From Anastrepha obliqua (taxonomy: Eukaryota; Arthropoda; Insecta; Diptera; Tephritidae), in assembly GCF_027943255.1 (NCBI RefSeq), contig NC_072894.1, positions 128,703,601 through 128,767,600 of the forward strand: 64,000 bases of DNA, in the 5' to 3' direction. Positions within the stretch are counted from its first letter, which is position 1, and the number at the start of each line of letters is the position of its first letter. A program made the translations under genes and the position numbers. Positions 36,850-48,835 of this stretch are shown piece after piece. Under the pieces are notes generated by a model that did no database searches, was not told where the DNA came from, and saw nothing but the letters and a program-made list of their open reading frames with translations.

Positions 36850-37060
36850 GGCGCGTACTTTAGTTCTTGGGTGTTTGGACGAGTTCCTCTTCCTATTTGG
36901 GGCATGCATCTTGATGTTGTCCCACTTACAGTTTGAAGCTCACTCCGAACGGCAGATTTTTTTCTAAGGAGTTTTCTCATGGCAGAAATACACTCGGAGG
37001 TTCTCCATTGCCTACCGAGGGGCGAGCGTTATTAAAAAAAAATGTGTACATCATTTTGGT
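36850..37060 (-). repeat. tRNA-derived-type SINE, copy 3 (5'-truncated or diverged)
   Basis: The minus strand shows CGCCCCTCGGTAGGCAATGG, TTTCTGCCATGAGAAAACTC, GGACAACATCAAGATGCATG and GGAAGAGGAACTCGTCC. These are the same ordered motifs as the copy at 25788. The promoter head is missing or too diverged to see. Confidence 0.75.
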
Positions 37061-39112
37061 GTTTCATGCACAGAGAACCTAGGAGAGAATCGAGATGAGA
37101 GAAAGAGATTGGGTAGAATAAAGATAGGGATAGCTAATCCTGTGAGAATTCGTTCCGCTGAAAATTATTAATAACCACATTGTATGAAAAAATTACTGAA
37201 TAATACAATGCCGTTATAGCGGGAGTGAGCGACGAAAAACAGTGTCAAATTAAATTTTTCGCATTGATCATTTTTACTCCCGGCTGCGGTCGGCTACCAC
37301 TCCGCGTTATGCACCCAATTTTAAAGCGCTCGCACCTATCGTCTTTGTGCTCAGCTCGATCTCCAGCACTCACTCTGCAGGTGCTCGAACATTCGCCATC
37401 TCGAAGGCTTTATCGCCTCGTTAATTGCTGTTGCATACATTTAGGTGCTTGGTAACTAACAAGTGAATTTTGCAACTGCGAATTTCCGATATTCCATAAG
37501 TCAGCTATTTACTGCAACGCTTAGAGTTTTAATATTTATCCTATCCTATTCCATCTCAAACTGACACAGCAATAAAACATTCGGAATCGATAAAAAGTTC
37601 AGCATCAACTCACAGTCATTAGAACAACAACAACAATCACTGGTGAAGAGCTGAAATAAGCATCTGGATTAAAACACATTTTGGAAACGCAGAACCCTGC
37701 TCTTTTATTGTAGTTGCTTTTACTGCTATATGCATGCTACAATATTTTGAATAGAAAAAAAGCGGATTTGATTTTCAAATACCATTCTTATCTGCGAACG
37801 CAGCCATATGCGCGTGTGTGTGTGTGTGCTAAGCCAACTCGAAATGCAAATGCGCTTATTGTTTACACTTTTCTTGTTACATTTGTTGTGTATATTTCTG
37901 CTTGCCGCCCTGCTCTGCCACATGGAAATCCGCGTATTTGTCAAAATTGTGCCATATCAGGTGTCGGTGCTTGGCGGCAAAAAACCGCCCGTTCTAAAAA
38001 CCAAACAATTAAACAAATGGGTAGTGATTTATTGTTCAGACAAAATCCATATATATTTACATGTGAACGAATGCACACACACATATTTATGTATATAGCC
38101 AATGTACCTATAGCTAACTTTTAGTTGATATTTTTTGCTGTGATAATAACGTAAAAGTACAAGCAGCAGCTGCAAACCTGTGAATATAAATCTGTGAATG
38201 GAAAGAAAAACGGAACAATGCAGCTCGACAGGAAAGAATAAAAATGCAAATGGTGCTACTCAAGCCAGGAGTAGAGGATGCAAAGTATTTATTTTTATAA
38301 ATAAAGTAGCGACTGACAAATTTTAGAAAGTTTAACTCCGTTGAACTAGTCGCTTTAGAAGTTGCTGTTTTTGTATATACATATATGTAAAGAGGATTGT
38401 AGGCGTTGTGAAGATAATTCCTCTTCTTTGTTCGCACATTTTAAATGTCTAAGGCGCTACCGCTTCTACTTTTGAAATGTGCGTCAATTGCGTTTTCTGC
38501 ATCCGACCTAGAGAAAACAGATGAAACGGGGAATGATTCAGTTCTGCAGGCTGACCTTTCTTTTCTCGTATTACATTAAACACGTCAAATAGTAGAACTT
38601 CGAACTGTTTGTAATCCCATTTGGTGTCAAGTGACTCGAAGAGGTCCTGCTCAACACCGGCAGAGCTGGTAATTTCGATTGAAATAATTTTACATAGCCG
38701 AATAAGTTTTGCTGGAAGACCAAACAAAGGGTCTTATCAATGTGACGCCTAGATGACAGTAGAGAATAATTCCAAGCCAGCGTTTTTTTTTGTGCGTCAT
38801 ATTTGACATTTGTGAAGCAGGCAGATGTACAATATAACGCGTTAAAATTATTATGAAAATGGACGATCTTTAAGAAAAAATATCGCAAAATTGGTAACTA
38901 TTTTAGTGGGCCTTTAAAGTGGTCCTGTGAATAACAAGGGGCATTCGCAGGCTGTGTCCTTACATTCCGGTTTCGAATGACTTTTATAACTCGGGGAATT
39001 CACACTTTGACAATCCTTATACGATCATATGTCCATCTCGATAGGACTGGAAAAATGGTTTAGTGTTTTATGAAAATGAGTCAGTATAGGTACTTATATA
39101 TAAGTATCTATA

Positions 39113-39562
39113 TTAGGCCGGGTCGATTTGCGGGGAGGCAAAAAAATCGCCCATTGCTCTGTGAAAATCATATTCTAGGGATCAAAATAAGAAACTTTGC
39201 CGAAGGAACCATACCTCTAAAACGAATTCTGATGTCCCCCAATTTGGGTCGAACTTTTTAGTTTCTTTTCTAAAACTCACTTAAATTAATTTTTTCATTT
39301 ACATATGTTCTGACTAAATAAATTTCTTAAGAGAAAAAATAGATATTATTATAAATAAATAATAAATATTATTAAAAATAAATAAAAATAAAGAAAAAAC
39401 ATAGCCATTTAGCTGATTTTAGCTACCCAAAAGTTCGAGCCAAATTGGGGGACATCAGAATTCGTTTTAGAGGTATGGTTCCTTCGGCAAAGTTTCTTAT
39501 TTTGATCCCTAGAATACGATTTTCACAGAGCAATGAGCGATTTTTAAATCGACCCGCCCTAA
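39113..39562. mobile_element. 450-bp foldback MITE with TA duplication
   Basis: The arms 39113-39262 and 39431-39562 are near-perfect inverted copies beginning TTAGGCCGGGTCGATTT. TA lies outside each end (39111-39112, 39563-39564). The central 170 bases are AT-rich. The arms contain GGGATCAAAATAAGAAAC and AACGAATTCTGATGTCCCCC in both orientations. A TA duplication is compatible with mobilisation by a Tc1/mariner-type transposase. It is followed by an (AT)n tract. Confidence 0.9.
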
Positions 39563-39577
39563 TATATATATTATAAT

Positions 39578-39602
39578 AATATATATATATATATATATAT
39601 AT
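39578..39602. repeat. (AT)n microsatellite
   Basis: Uninterrupted AT dinucleotides beside the MITE. A likely origin is its TA target. Confidence 0.8.
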
Positions 39603-39689
39603 GGTATATATATAAGGGATGAGGTCTCTGTTCGGATACTGTTCGCATCAGTATACGTTTCCGCTTATCTGATCATAGCAGCCTATTTC

Positions 39690-40262
39690 AAGCTGAAGTT
39701 TGGCGCTTAAAGAAAGCCTTTTAGAGCCAATTAAAGACGCAGTTACACTCAGAAATAGTTACATGTATTCCGATAGTCAGGCGGCTCTGAAATCGCTTCA
39801 ATCATGTAAACACTCCTCGAAAAGAATGGTAGAGGCCTATGAACTATTAAGAATACTCGCACAGTTTTTCTCTATAACTCTACTTCGGGTGCCGGACCAC
39901 AGTAACGTTGAGGGTAGCTGTAAGGTGGATGAGTTAGCTAGACTGGAGACTGCACTCCGAACTACTCAACGCAAAGTTAATATACCTAAGGGCACTGAAG
40001 GATGCAACAGTGAGACAACATATTTTGACTTTTGCGAAGGCTGTTAGGATGCAGAATAGGAAGAGACAGTTGAACATCTTCTACGCCGGTGAATGGCTCT
40101 GTGTAGAAGAAGCTTGTCTTTGCTCGTAATCGCTTTCTGGACAGCATCTAATTAGATTTTAAAGTCCACAGGACGGTTTAAAGAGGACCAAGTAAAGTGA
40201 GGATAGGATAGCTGCGGTGGTATCACATGGGGACAGCCCCTTTAACTAACTTAACCCTGGAA
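39690..40262 (+). pseudogene. LINE RNase H domain and 3' end (I/R1-like)
   Basis: Open frame 39700-40047 reads SYMYSDSQAALKSLQSCK, with the RNase H Asp in YSDSQAALK, then VPDHSNVEGSCKVDELARL, which corresponds to VPGHxGIxGNExADxLAR. It continues in broken form as EETVEHLL and ALCRRRSL, a degenerate Cys/His knuckle, and an untranslated end GGTATCACATGG typical of insect LINE 3' ends. Only the last part of the element survives, as expected from 5' truncation. Confidence 0.82.
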
Positions 40263-40269
40263 ATAATCG

Positions 40270-42300
40270 TCCGAATAAGTCGACAATTCAAAGGTCAAAG
40301 GTTCTGTCATGAATAGAAAAAAACTGGCAGATCCAAAACTGCACGAATTATTGAGAATATTAGGTCAACTTTTAATAGAGTTTTTGTTGCGAGCCTAGAG
40401 CTTTCCACATCTCCACACAAAAATTGGCTAGGATTAATCATCTGTAATTATGAAAAAAAAAATTAAAAAAACGAAGGTTTACCTGGTGAATTATGCGAAG
40501 AAGTACTGTGGAAAATTTCAAAATAATTGGCCTCCAAGGTTTTGACTTATCCCATGCACGGACTTCAAAAACAACAAATTTAAGAAAAACGCTTTAAAAA
40601 CGAGGCGATAAGTTACCTGGTGTGGGTTTCTGGGCAATGGTGGTTTAAATACTTAGAACTTCGTAAATCATGCTCCGATCGACTAGATAATGAGGACACA
40701 ATACCCTTGAGATATTTATAAATGAAAACTTAAAAAAAAGCCCTGGAAATAAAGTTACCTCCCTAATTCAAGCACCCCATGAGCGTTGCTTTTAGTGTTA
40801 CAGGAGTTTCGCCTGTATTTATTTGCAGTTTAGTGCAACTCTGTGCTGCCAATTTCGACTGCATTTTTAATTGCGCTGAAAAGTAACAGAAATTCACAGT
40901 TAAGGTGGTAAAAAGATAAATGCTACAATTAACAATAACAAACTACACCAGAGTGAAACGATTTTGTTTGAGCAATTTTTGTAAGCACTTACACACACAC
41001 ACACACATATATACACATACACACATACTCTCCAGAATAGCGAATGGGCAACGTAAAGCGTAATTATGCAACAAAGTTATGGCATAAAAACTGTTTAATT
41101 ATAAATAAATGGCGAAGGGTGTGCAAAGCGGTAATGAAGCGACCAAACAAACAAAAAAGATACAGCATAGAAAAACACAAGTTGCACAAACTATTTTGCC
41201 AGATATTTACCTAAGCTATAACTAAGAGCAGTGAAGAACGGCGTATGCGCGCAGAAGATAGTGAGCGTAGCATGCAGAAAGTTTGTAATTTACTACACGC
41301 TCGGCGTTTGCAATGCAATAGCAAAAATAAACAAAGAACTGCACAACAACGGGATACCGAATTTTCGTTATAAGTTTGCGTTGCACGAGCGGCCAACTTT
41401 GCCTCCAAAATAACCACAAAAGTACGATTACGCCGCTGAAATTGTAGGTGTTTCAGACTTCGCCGCCAGCCACCATACTTACGAGTATACATGCCTATGT
41501 GAATGTGCGCGTAGGTTTGCTTAAGCAGCAGCGCCGCCTACTCACTGCTGGTGTTTTCTGCGCTGTGCGCTTCACTCATTTTCATATAAATTAAAAAAGG
41601 AAAGCAGCAAAAAATAAAAAAGGAATCGCACTTCCGCTACACGCCACTTCATTATGTGCGCGCCATCGCTTTTCGCCAGCGGCTCACTGTGAAAATATTT
41701 CGCAGTGGGCGGAAGGCAATGACAGCTGGATTGGTGTGAAATAAATTTGCGGTAGTGCCTTTCTCGCGCTGTCATTTGTTGTATGCAATGTTTGATTTTT
41801 TCTTCGTTTCATCAAAAATTAAAAAGGAAAATAGAAAATAGAAAAAAAAACGTGAAGCGTGAAAATTTGCATTTATGGTAAATGCTGCCGAAAAAAGCAC
41901 AACTTTCCTCTGCCAACCCGGTCTTTCTGCCCCGAACCGTCTTTTTCTCGCAATTTCTATTCAGCGTTGAGATTTAATCAAAGTTCATTTCCATCCATAT
42001 TTCGCGTGCTTTACGCAACATTTTTGCTTCTATGCTTCGCAGTCACTTTGCAATAATGATGAGCTATAATTTCAGCGCTGCGGCGGTAGGTGCGCCCTTA
42101 CGTATGAAGGGGCAGTGCGTAGGTAGTATGTAGTCAGAAGGGAAGCGCCGTAAATGAAAATATGTATTCTAGAACTGTTTCGCTTTATATTACTTTATTA
42201 AAAATGTATGTTTCACTGGATGCACAAACAACGTAACACGGCGGTAACGCTAGTGGCTGGGGCACAAATTAAACAGCATAAGCAGCAGATATGAAAAGAT
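40270..42300. other. Intronic stretch, no gene recognised
   Basis: Plain AT-rich DNA with a (CA)n tract at about 40991-41006. The opposing short frames at 41211-41492 are shadows of each other. Confidence 0.5.
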
Positions 42301-42307
42301 TACTATA

Positions 42308-42640
42308 TTAGTTTGGGGAAAAAGGAATCCAATATTTTTGAGTAAAACTTTTTCGCAAATGGTTTAAACTTGTTTTATGGTCGATCTTTAGTTCCTGGAC
42401 GATGGCACGACTACTAACATGCCCGTCAGCTTCGATTAATGATTTTATCGATATTTATAACATTCTCGTCATTTTCTTTAACATCAAAAAAGCCTGAACG
42501 GAATCAACGGAGCCAAAATCCGTTGCAGTATCGGCACCATTCAAATTTATCAAAGAAAACTTGAAAATGTACCAAGTGTTCTCTTTTTGACTTCCATTGC
42601 TGGCACCCTGTAACTCAAAACTTAAAGGAACAACCAAAAA
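42308..42640 (-). mobile_element. Mini-mariner A: HTH region only
   Basis: Starts at the plus-strand end repeat TTAGTTTGGGGAAAAAG. The minus strand reads FRSGFFDVKENDENV, then IEADGHVSSRAIVQELKIDH and KTSLNHLRK, the mariner N-terminal HTH. It then passes directly to the end repeat, so the whole catalytic part is deleted. The outer limit of the N-terminal side is not defined. Confidence 0.75.
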
Positions 42641-42649
42641 GCAGCAAAA

Positions 42650-43880
42650 TAATTTTTTTAGTGTGAAATATCACCTTGACCACAATACCGATTTGCTGTT
42701 TTGATCTTAAGCGAATGCCTTTCAGTACCACACAAAGAGAAGCAGAAGTTAAGGAATTACTCAAATTCCAAAGAACTTCAAAATATTTATAGAGGTAGGA
42801 TTTAAATTAAAACCAAACTAACTTTATATTTTTTGAGTGATTGCTTAGTTGAAAGTCCGCTTCATGAGGCCTGCAAGCAGCCAAAGTTTCATTTTACCCA
42901 AAATATTGGCTATTCTATTTTAACGAGACCTTATTTTTTATACAAGAATAATTATAAAAATTGGGCATTTTCGGAGATAATTTTATAGCGTTTCGTTACA
43001 TTCTGCGCCTGTACCGCACTTTTTTGGCTATATTTAAGGTGGTGCATCACCAAGACCGAGTAGTTCGCCTTAACTCGATGATGAGTTATTTTCAAGTTTC
43101 CCGTAGTCTATCTTTCTCTGGAATCAATTTTCCAACTCCATTAAATTTCCTTATCTTTAGCCATGGTTCATTTTTTTTTTTTATAATATAATTTATTTTA
43201 TATTTAGAAGGAATTTTGTTACAGGAGGAAAGATTTTTCTGCACAACTGGGATCATCTACTGGCTAATTTTTTGATTCCATAATTCGTACATTTACAGAG
43301 AATATCCAATATTTCTTGCGAATTCTTATGAACTTATGCTGCTGGAGAGCCTAATCCCTAGTCGTTTTTGTCTCAGAAAGGCAGGTGGCAGTTCTGGGAG
43401 TTCTATTTTACTATTGCAGAAGACTTTTGCGTGGCCACTTACTCCATATTCGTTTTGTTTGGGTGCATTTCAGTGCTTCTAAAAATTTTACGCGGGGAGA
43501 GAAAGTTTCAGTTGCCACATAATTTATTCTTTACGAATATTTTTCTCGTAGTTTGTACTTCTTTTTGCCCTTAACTTCGTCCCTTCAACGCACATACCCA
43601 CGTCACCTGATAGGAGAAAATTCCTCATCAACTCTTCATCGAATCTATAGCCTTAATTATGCCAATTACCGCTTTTATATATCCGCGTTTACGAGTATAC
43701 CGTCAAATCCCATGCAATACATTTCGGACGAAAATATTTGCTCAGCGTCTCCTCACATGCGTTCGTTCATTAAATTTTGCATTAATGTCTTCCTTTTTCC
43801 ATTTTCGCTTTTATTACGCTCAAATAATGTTTGCCATTTTCATGATTACCATGGTTGTTTTTGCTCTGTTTTATTTGCAG
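42650..43880. other. Intronic stretch upstream of the second syntrophin exon
   Basis: Non-coding. The long open frame running into the exon from 43553 is intron read-through. Confidence 0.55.
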
Positions 43881-44206
43881 AAAACCGTTGTATCGAACTA
43901 CATTCGCCGGACGGTGTGCACTCGTGCATTCTGCGCGCCTCCGATTCGGCCGAGGCATTGGTCTGGTTCAATGCGCTGCACTCGGCCATGTGTGGCAGCA
44001 CTCAACGCGCCCTCACCGATGCCAATCGCGCGCTGATGAACGTCATCGGGGAGCTGAAGCACATCGGCTGGCTGAGTAGGCGCTTGAATGGTGGCAGCAC
44101 CAGTGGTGGCGGAGGCGCAGGAGGTGGCGGCGGAAGCTCTGGCAGTGGTGGTGGTGGCGGTGGCAGCAGTGCCAGTGCCACTGGCGGCGGCGGGGCAGCA
44201 GATTTG
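43881..44206 (+). CDS. Syn1: Syntrophin exon: end of PH1b and Gly/Ser-rich linker
   Basis: The exon follows the acceptor ttatttgcag and completes the Glu codon begun upstream, giving ENRCIELHSPDGVHSCILRA, then a tryptophan-containing C-terminal PH helix (EALVWFNALHSAM) and a conserved GELKHIGWLSRRL block that leads towards PH2. From about 44088 the reading switches to a roughly 40-residue run almost entirely of Gly, Ser, Ala and Thr, encoded by GGC/GGT repeats. This is a low-complexity linker of a kind that varies in length between fly species. The donor is gtaagt, in phase 0. The open frame extends far upstream of the acceptor, but that stretch is intron read-through: it shows no syntrophin similarity and the acceptor joins perfectly with the previous exon. 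Confidence 0.93.
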
Positions 44207-44492
44207 GTAAGTGGTTAACAAAAGACTGGCTGGCTGGCTGACAGGCTCACTGGCTCAGTGCCGCAAGCTGCGGTGACCGACTGATTGATTTTCTCTGTCG
44301 CTACCCCACCTACAGTATCTTTCTAGCCTTTATCCACTATTTTCCTTTCTTTTGCCTCGTTGAATTTTTAATGAAATCGCTTTATTTACAATTCTTTTCC
44401 GGAATGCTGCTATTGCTTCATCGGTTTCTCTTTTGTTTGTTCTTACGATGACCTTGCAACATGCAACGATGACAATGTGCCTTGCATCACAG
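44207..44492 (+). other. Syntrophin intron, 286 bp
   Basis: Phase 0, GTAAGT donor and CACAG acceptor. It contains a (CTGG)n run just after the donor. It is the only compact intron in this part of the gene. Confidence 0.88.
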
Positions 44493-44578
44493 CCAAGTGG
44501 ACGTTCCAGCTCGGAGAGTTCCGATGAAAACGAAAAATGGCAGCCAATTTTTGTCGCAGTAACCGAGCGCGAATTCAG
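44493..44578 (+). CDS. Syn1: Syntrophin exon: Ser-rich lead and first strands of PH2
   Basis: This is a short exon of 86 bases after the acceptor tgcatcacag. It reads PSGRSSSESSDENEKWQP and then IFVAVTEREFR, the first beta strands of the second PH domain. It ends with two bases of an Arg codon before the donor gtaagt. The intron in front of it is only 286 bp, in contrast with the 8.9-kb and 11.8-kb introns on either side of the pair. The serine/acidic cluster could be a phosphorylation site, but that is inference. The exon is too small to stand out as an open reading frame. It was found by following the expected protein between the neighbouring exons, and the codon phases join without adjustment. 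Confidence 0.9.
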
Positions 44579-45689
44579 GTAAGTGATTGTTCCATGATGG
44601 GTTGGCCCGCGCTGGCAGGGGTGAGTACCAATTGCCAGGTGGCACAATATGTATACTTTATAAGGATTATTGGCAGATTTGGCAATGCCAACACGACTTG
44701 GCAATAATAACAAAAACAAATGGTTATATTGAATGAGTAGTTTTCCGCTCTTTGTTGGAGTATTTTGGATGGCATGGCCCATAATCTACCCTCTGGCTTG
44801 TTATTGTTATTGCTGTACTGTGCTTGCGCGTTGTATGCTAAATTCGAGTGCAGCACAGACATTGAATCCAATCCGCCCGATTGCTGGCGAATGAAGTGCT
44901 TGAGCAAAGCTACAGAGGAGCGCATACAACTCGTAAGATGTGTGGCATGCCACAAAAAAAAAAGTCTGAAAGATACTCAAATGTAAATATTGCTTTCCAT
45001 TATGCGCACACACTTACTCATACCTATACATGCATGTGTTTACTGTTTGCAAAGGGAAGTTAATACTGCGCTCCACTGCACTGCTTATCGAAGGCAAAAA
45101 ATAAATCTCATAAAGCAAAAGAGATTCATTTTGTGGATTATATCAACATGTTCGAGTGAAACTTTCGAAAGAACACATGTTTAAGGCAATTTCTCAAGCA
45201 ACGCTTATCTCTCTGTGTCTCTTTCTCAGGTGTTCTCTCCAGCTTAGCTGCTTAGCTCACTTCAAATTATAACCGAAATTTCTGCTTTACTTCCACAAGC
45301 GATGCAGGGGGTGCAGAGTAATATATAGCAAAATCGCCGCAAAGTGATTACAGATGGTGGTGGAGTAGTGCGTTGGTGTATCGCTGGATGATGGATTATT
45401 GTAATCACCGTAGATGTTTAAACTCGTGCGAACCTGCTTCCCACTTTACCTTTCATTACATACCCACATACATTTACATATGCAAATACGGGCATCTTTA
45501 TGGCATTCCTCTACGTCGATGGTGCATAGAAACACATTTCTATGCATATACAGTGCGATTCACAATTATAGGTTGGTTGGTTAAAGTGGTGATTCATGCG
45601 GAGTCCAACTGGCGTTTTCGCACCATTTCGTTGGCATATCTTCGTTACCAACTTGTTTAGCGGTTATTTCCGGTCTGACTATATCCTGT

Positions 45690-45875
45690 CAGTGCAGGTT
45701 TATGGACCCTATTAGGTTGTTGACGACTAAGCTAGACAGTTGTTCGTGACTGTCGCACAATGGTTTGACCAGGGCTGATATTCTCTCCTTCCATAAGGCA
45801 GGACATTCATAGAGCAAATGGAAAATCATTTATTTTTTATTTGGTTGTTTACACCTACGGCAGTGTGTGTAGTTG
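45690..45875 (-). pseudogene. LINE C-terminal zinc-knuckle fragment
   Basis: The minus strand reads IFHLLYECPALWKERISALV and CDSHEQLSSLVVNNLIGSIN, the EHLLxxCPALxxxR segment that follows RNase H in I/R1-type LINEs. The fragment is about 190 bases, with no other part of the element nearby. Confidence 0.65.
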
Positions 45876-46188
45876 TAGCATAGGGACTTTTTGACGAATT
45901 TAGACATTTTTTTTGTTTTTATTTAATTTAAATAATTTTCTATGAAAATATGTTTCATTCTACTACAAAAGACATATCAATACATATTTAAAAGTTAGTG
46001 CAAATTGAAAAAAAATCCCAATTTTTTATTACAATTTCAAACTTTTATTGCAGAGGTTTTAAAAAAATTTCATGTATGCATTGAAATTCGATATGAAAAA
46101 GTGCAAGATTAAAATAGCTTAAAAATCCTGTGTATTTTGATATGATTTTTTTGCTGACAGCCTTATGCATTTTCCTCCTAGGTATTAA

Positions 46189-46938
46189 GAGGGGAGCCTG
46201 GTTTATGAGGTCTAAAAATTGCATCTCTTTGCGATTTTTTTTTTTAAGGAAAAAATTAATTTAGCACTGCAAAGTGTTTTCTATCTTTTAATGAACATTT
46301 AAAAAGTATAAAAAATTTTTGTACTGGTTAAAATAAGTTGAAAAAAATGTGTAACATAGAAATTAGTAGAGCGCTGCAACTCTGGAGTTTCCAACTGGCG
46401 TACAAGATACAGCTCGTAATTATTATCTAAAGCAAAAAATTCAAATGGATTTCTAATTATCATGATTTTTTATTCTAGATGAACTAAGAAAGCTGAGAGA
46501 AATTTCAAAATTTCAACTTTTTGGGGTTTTAAAGAAAAAAATGCCTTTCTATAAAAAAAAATTCACTTCAACTTGATATAAAAATCTTGGACATTTTTTT
46601 TTTATCTACATATTTTGTCAGTTCAAATAGAAGATAATTTAATACTGAAGGGAATAAGCTATGATTCATTTCAAAAGGTTTATTAGCTTTTTTTCATTCA
46701 TGTACGCCAATTCAAAGAAATCATAAAAATGAAAAGTCGAGAAAAGAAGGTAAAGTTTGTACTATTGCTGTCCGGTCACAGCGTAACTACCTAACGCTCG
46801 CCTACCTTTGGCTTTGTATCTACGGAATTATTGAGAATTAGGCTCTGTAACTTTGTGTGAATATTCTGAAATATATTAGGAATCGCTTAAAACGAAAAAA
46901 AAATTGATTTTTTTGACCTTATAAACCAGGCTCCTCCC
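46189..46938. mobile_element. 750-bp non-autonomous TTAA element (MITE)
   Basis: The ends are inverted repeats GAGGGGAGCCTGGTTTAT and its partner GGGAGGAGCCTGGTTTAT, extending to AGGTC. TTAA occurs outside both ends (46185-46188, 46939-46942). The interior is poly-A/T-rich, non-coding sequence. It shares the target and G-rich end style with the element at 28738, but the end sequence is different. Confidence 0.88.
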
Positions 46939-47689
46939 TTAAATTGGAAGAAAACACATTGCACACTAAATGCTATCACAATGCATACTCGAACCTTTTG
47001 AGAAAATTCTTGAATTGAAAGGTAGAAATTTATATGGAATTTGTTTTCAAATTTGAACAAAGTTTAAAACTTGGATTTATATGGCTTTTGCAGTATGATG
47101 AACTATATATTTCTTAAAAAAAATCAAAAATAAATAAGCAGGAAATAAATTGTCAAAACGCGCCAAGAAGTCCCTGTGCTATAGTTATGAAACGCACTGT
47201 ATTTTGTAGTATGTAAGGGTAACTGCCATCTCCTCATCTATATATTTCACTTATGAAGCTTTTCCTAGATTATGTGAATGATTTGCGGCACATGTGGCAG
47301 CTGATTTTCTTCTTCACTAATCTACGAATATAAAAAAATTACTTTGTGAGCAGAGGAAGTGCTTGTTGTTTGTGTGAAAATGCAAAATCACAGCTAATTT
47401 GTTACTAAATGGATATAAATATAAATATGTACATACGTTGAATGAATGCGTTGCAACGTATTGCTTAGGTTAATGCATGATGTCACTTTTTGGAGAAGTA
47501 GTTGTAACTTGTTTAGCTTTATATAATTTTTTCTTCTTACTCCAAACATTTAAGCTTTATCGCTTATTTGACTTCTTTGCCCAAATTGAAGTCAATTCTC
47601 GTTTCAAAGGCAGAGAAGTCTTAGACGTGTAGGACTAAAGAAAATGCGCTTAATTGATTGCTCGCTATGAGAGAGAGGAAGGGTGAAAC

Positions 47690-47863
47690 TGGAATTCCAG
47701 GTCTAAGTGGACCCTTCTACACCCTCATGAAGCGTTCCCACGGCAGTCGGTCTACGTTACCGAAACGACCTGGATTTATATCCGGCCAAGGGCTTTCACA
47801 CCAGCAGCATTTCCGTACATGTATGAGGAATGTTTATGCTGCTACAACAACAATAGCATTTTA
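47690..47863 (-). repeat. Dispersed-repeat tail with a hairpin and TTG-rich end
   Basis: The minus strand begins TATTGTTGTTGTAGCAGCAT and contains a palindrome around CATTCCTCATACATGTACGG, then CCGGATATAAATCCAGGTCG and ACGTAGACCGACTGCCGTGG. I recall near-identical strings from several higher-fly loci, which suggests a high-copy repeat. Its class is unknown to me. Confidence 0.5.
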
Positions 47864-48835
47864 GTGGAGAGTAGCAATCTTTTAACCAAAATTGCATGCT
47901 TTGCTATGCAAGGTTGGCTGCGCTGCCTTAGGTAGCCTAATTTTGTAGTCCAATTTTTGTAATTTTTCTTCCTACTTATGGCCTTCCTAAATGGCCTATT
48001 TCGGTTAATATGTTTTCCGTGTTGCAGAACTGATTCTGTGGTTTAAAGATTTCGACGCTACTTATGCGTAATTTTCGATTTTTGATCAGCACGACCAAAA
48101 TCAGATTTTACGAAATTTCACTGTCTTGTCACTGTGGGCTTACTCTTAATCAAACATGGACAAATCATTGAATCTGCTGCTATGAATCTGACCTCTAGTT
48201 AAAAGTCTGCTGTTTACCAAACACTCTTCCCTTTAAATGCACTATGAATAGTTAATGACTTTTTTCACCCAAGAATCAGATGATCCAATTCTTATCTAAA
48301 GTTGCTCGATGAGGTATAAAATCTAGATTTTTTTTCTGTGAAGTAGTTTTCGAGATGTCGCTAAGCAACGGTTTAGGATTAAAGAAAAAGAGATTATCAT
48401 ACAAATTTCAAATATCTAGGAGTCCGTTAACCGGCTAAGATAATATACATAAACAACACATAAATCTTCCACATAATCTTTCTCTCAAATACTCCAATAT
48501 ACGCCTCATCAGATGTTATCATCGTTCAAGCTTCTGCGCCATGCGTTAGGACGGGCATGATGAGAGTCTTAGAAGTGTTGGTTTTGTTCGTCTAGAGAGA
48601 ACTTTATTACTAAATCGTCCACTTTGTCCAAAGTAATACTTGTTGGCAAGAGAGTTCGAGCGTTGGATTTCAAGGCTGATATTGTTATCGGGGTTAATGC
48701 TGTTTTCTCTTAGTCTCTTACATAAGAGCACACACCGATACGGTACACACCGATACGCGAGTGTGGCGAGTGTTTCGTGTTGTCGTCGGTCCCAGTTTGG
48801 AAAAGGCAGAACTAACAGCGCGATAGTTTACAAGA

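Larger units (their letters stand above)
34940..43880 (+). other. Syntrophin intron, 8.9 kb
   Basis: Donor GTGAG at 34940, acceptor TTGCAG at 43880, phase 1. It holds a SINE, a TA MITE, a LINE end and a mini-mariner, listed separately, plus plain AT-rich DNA. The overlapping sense and antisense frames at 35522-36168 are chance frames. Confidence 0.85.

Noticed and set aside
43553..43880. N-terminal part of a 221-codon frame running into the syntrophin exon
   Set aside because: The syntrophin similarity starts exactly at the TTTGCAG acceptor, and the upstream residues are intron translation.
43898..44221. Antisense 107-codon Ala/Thr-rich frame
   Set aside because: Reverse reading of the Gly-rich linker exon.
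44330..44955. Minus-strand frames of 126 and 150 codons
   Set aside because: One overlaps a syntrophin exon in antisense, and neither has a recognisable domain.
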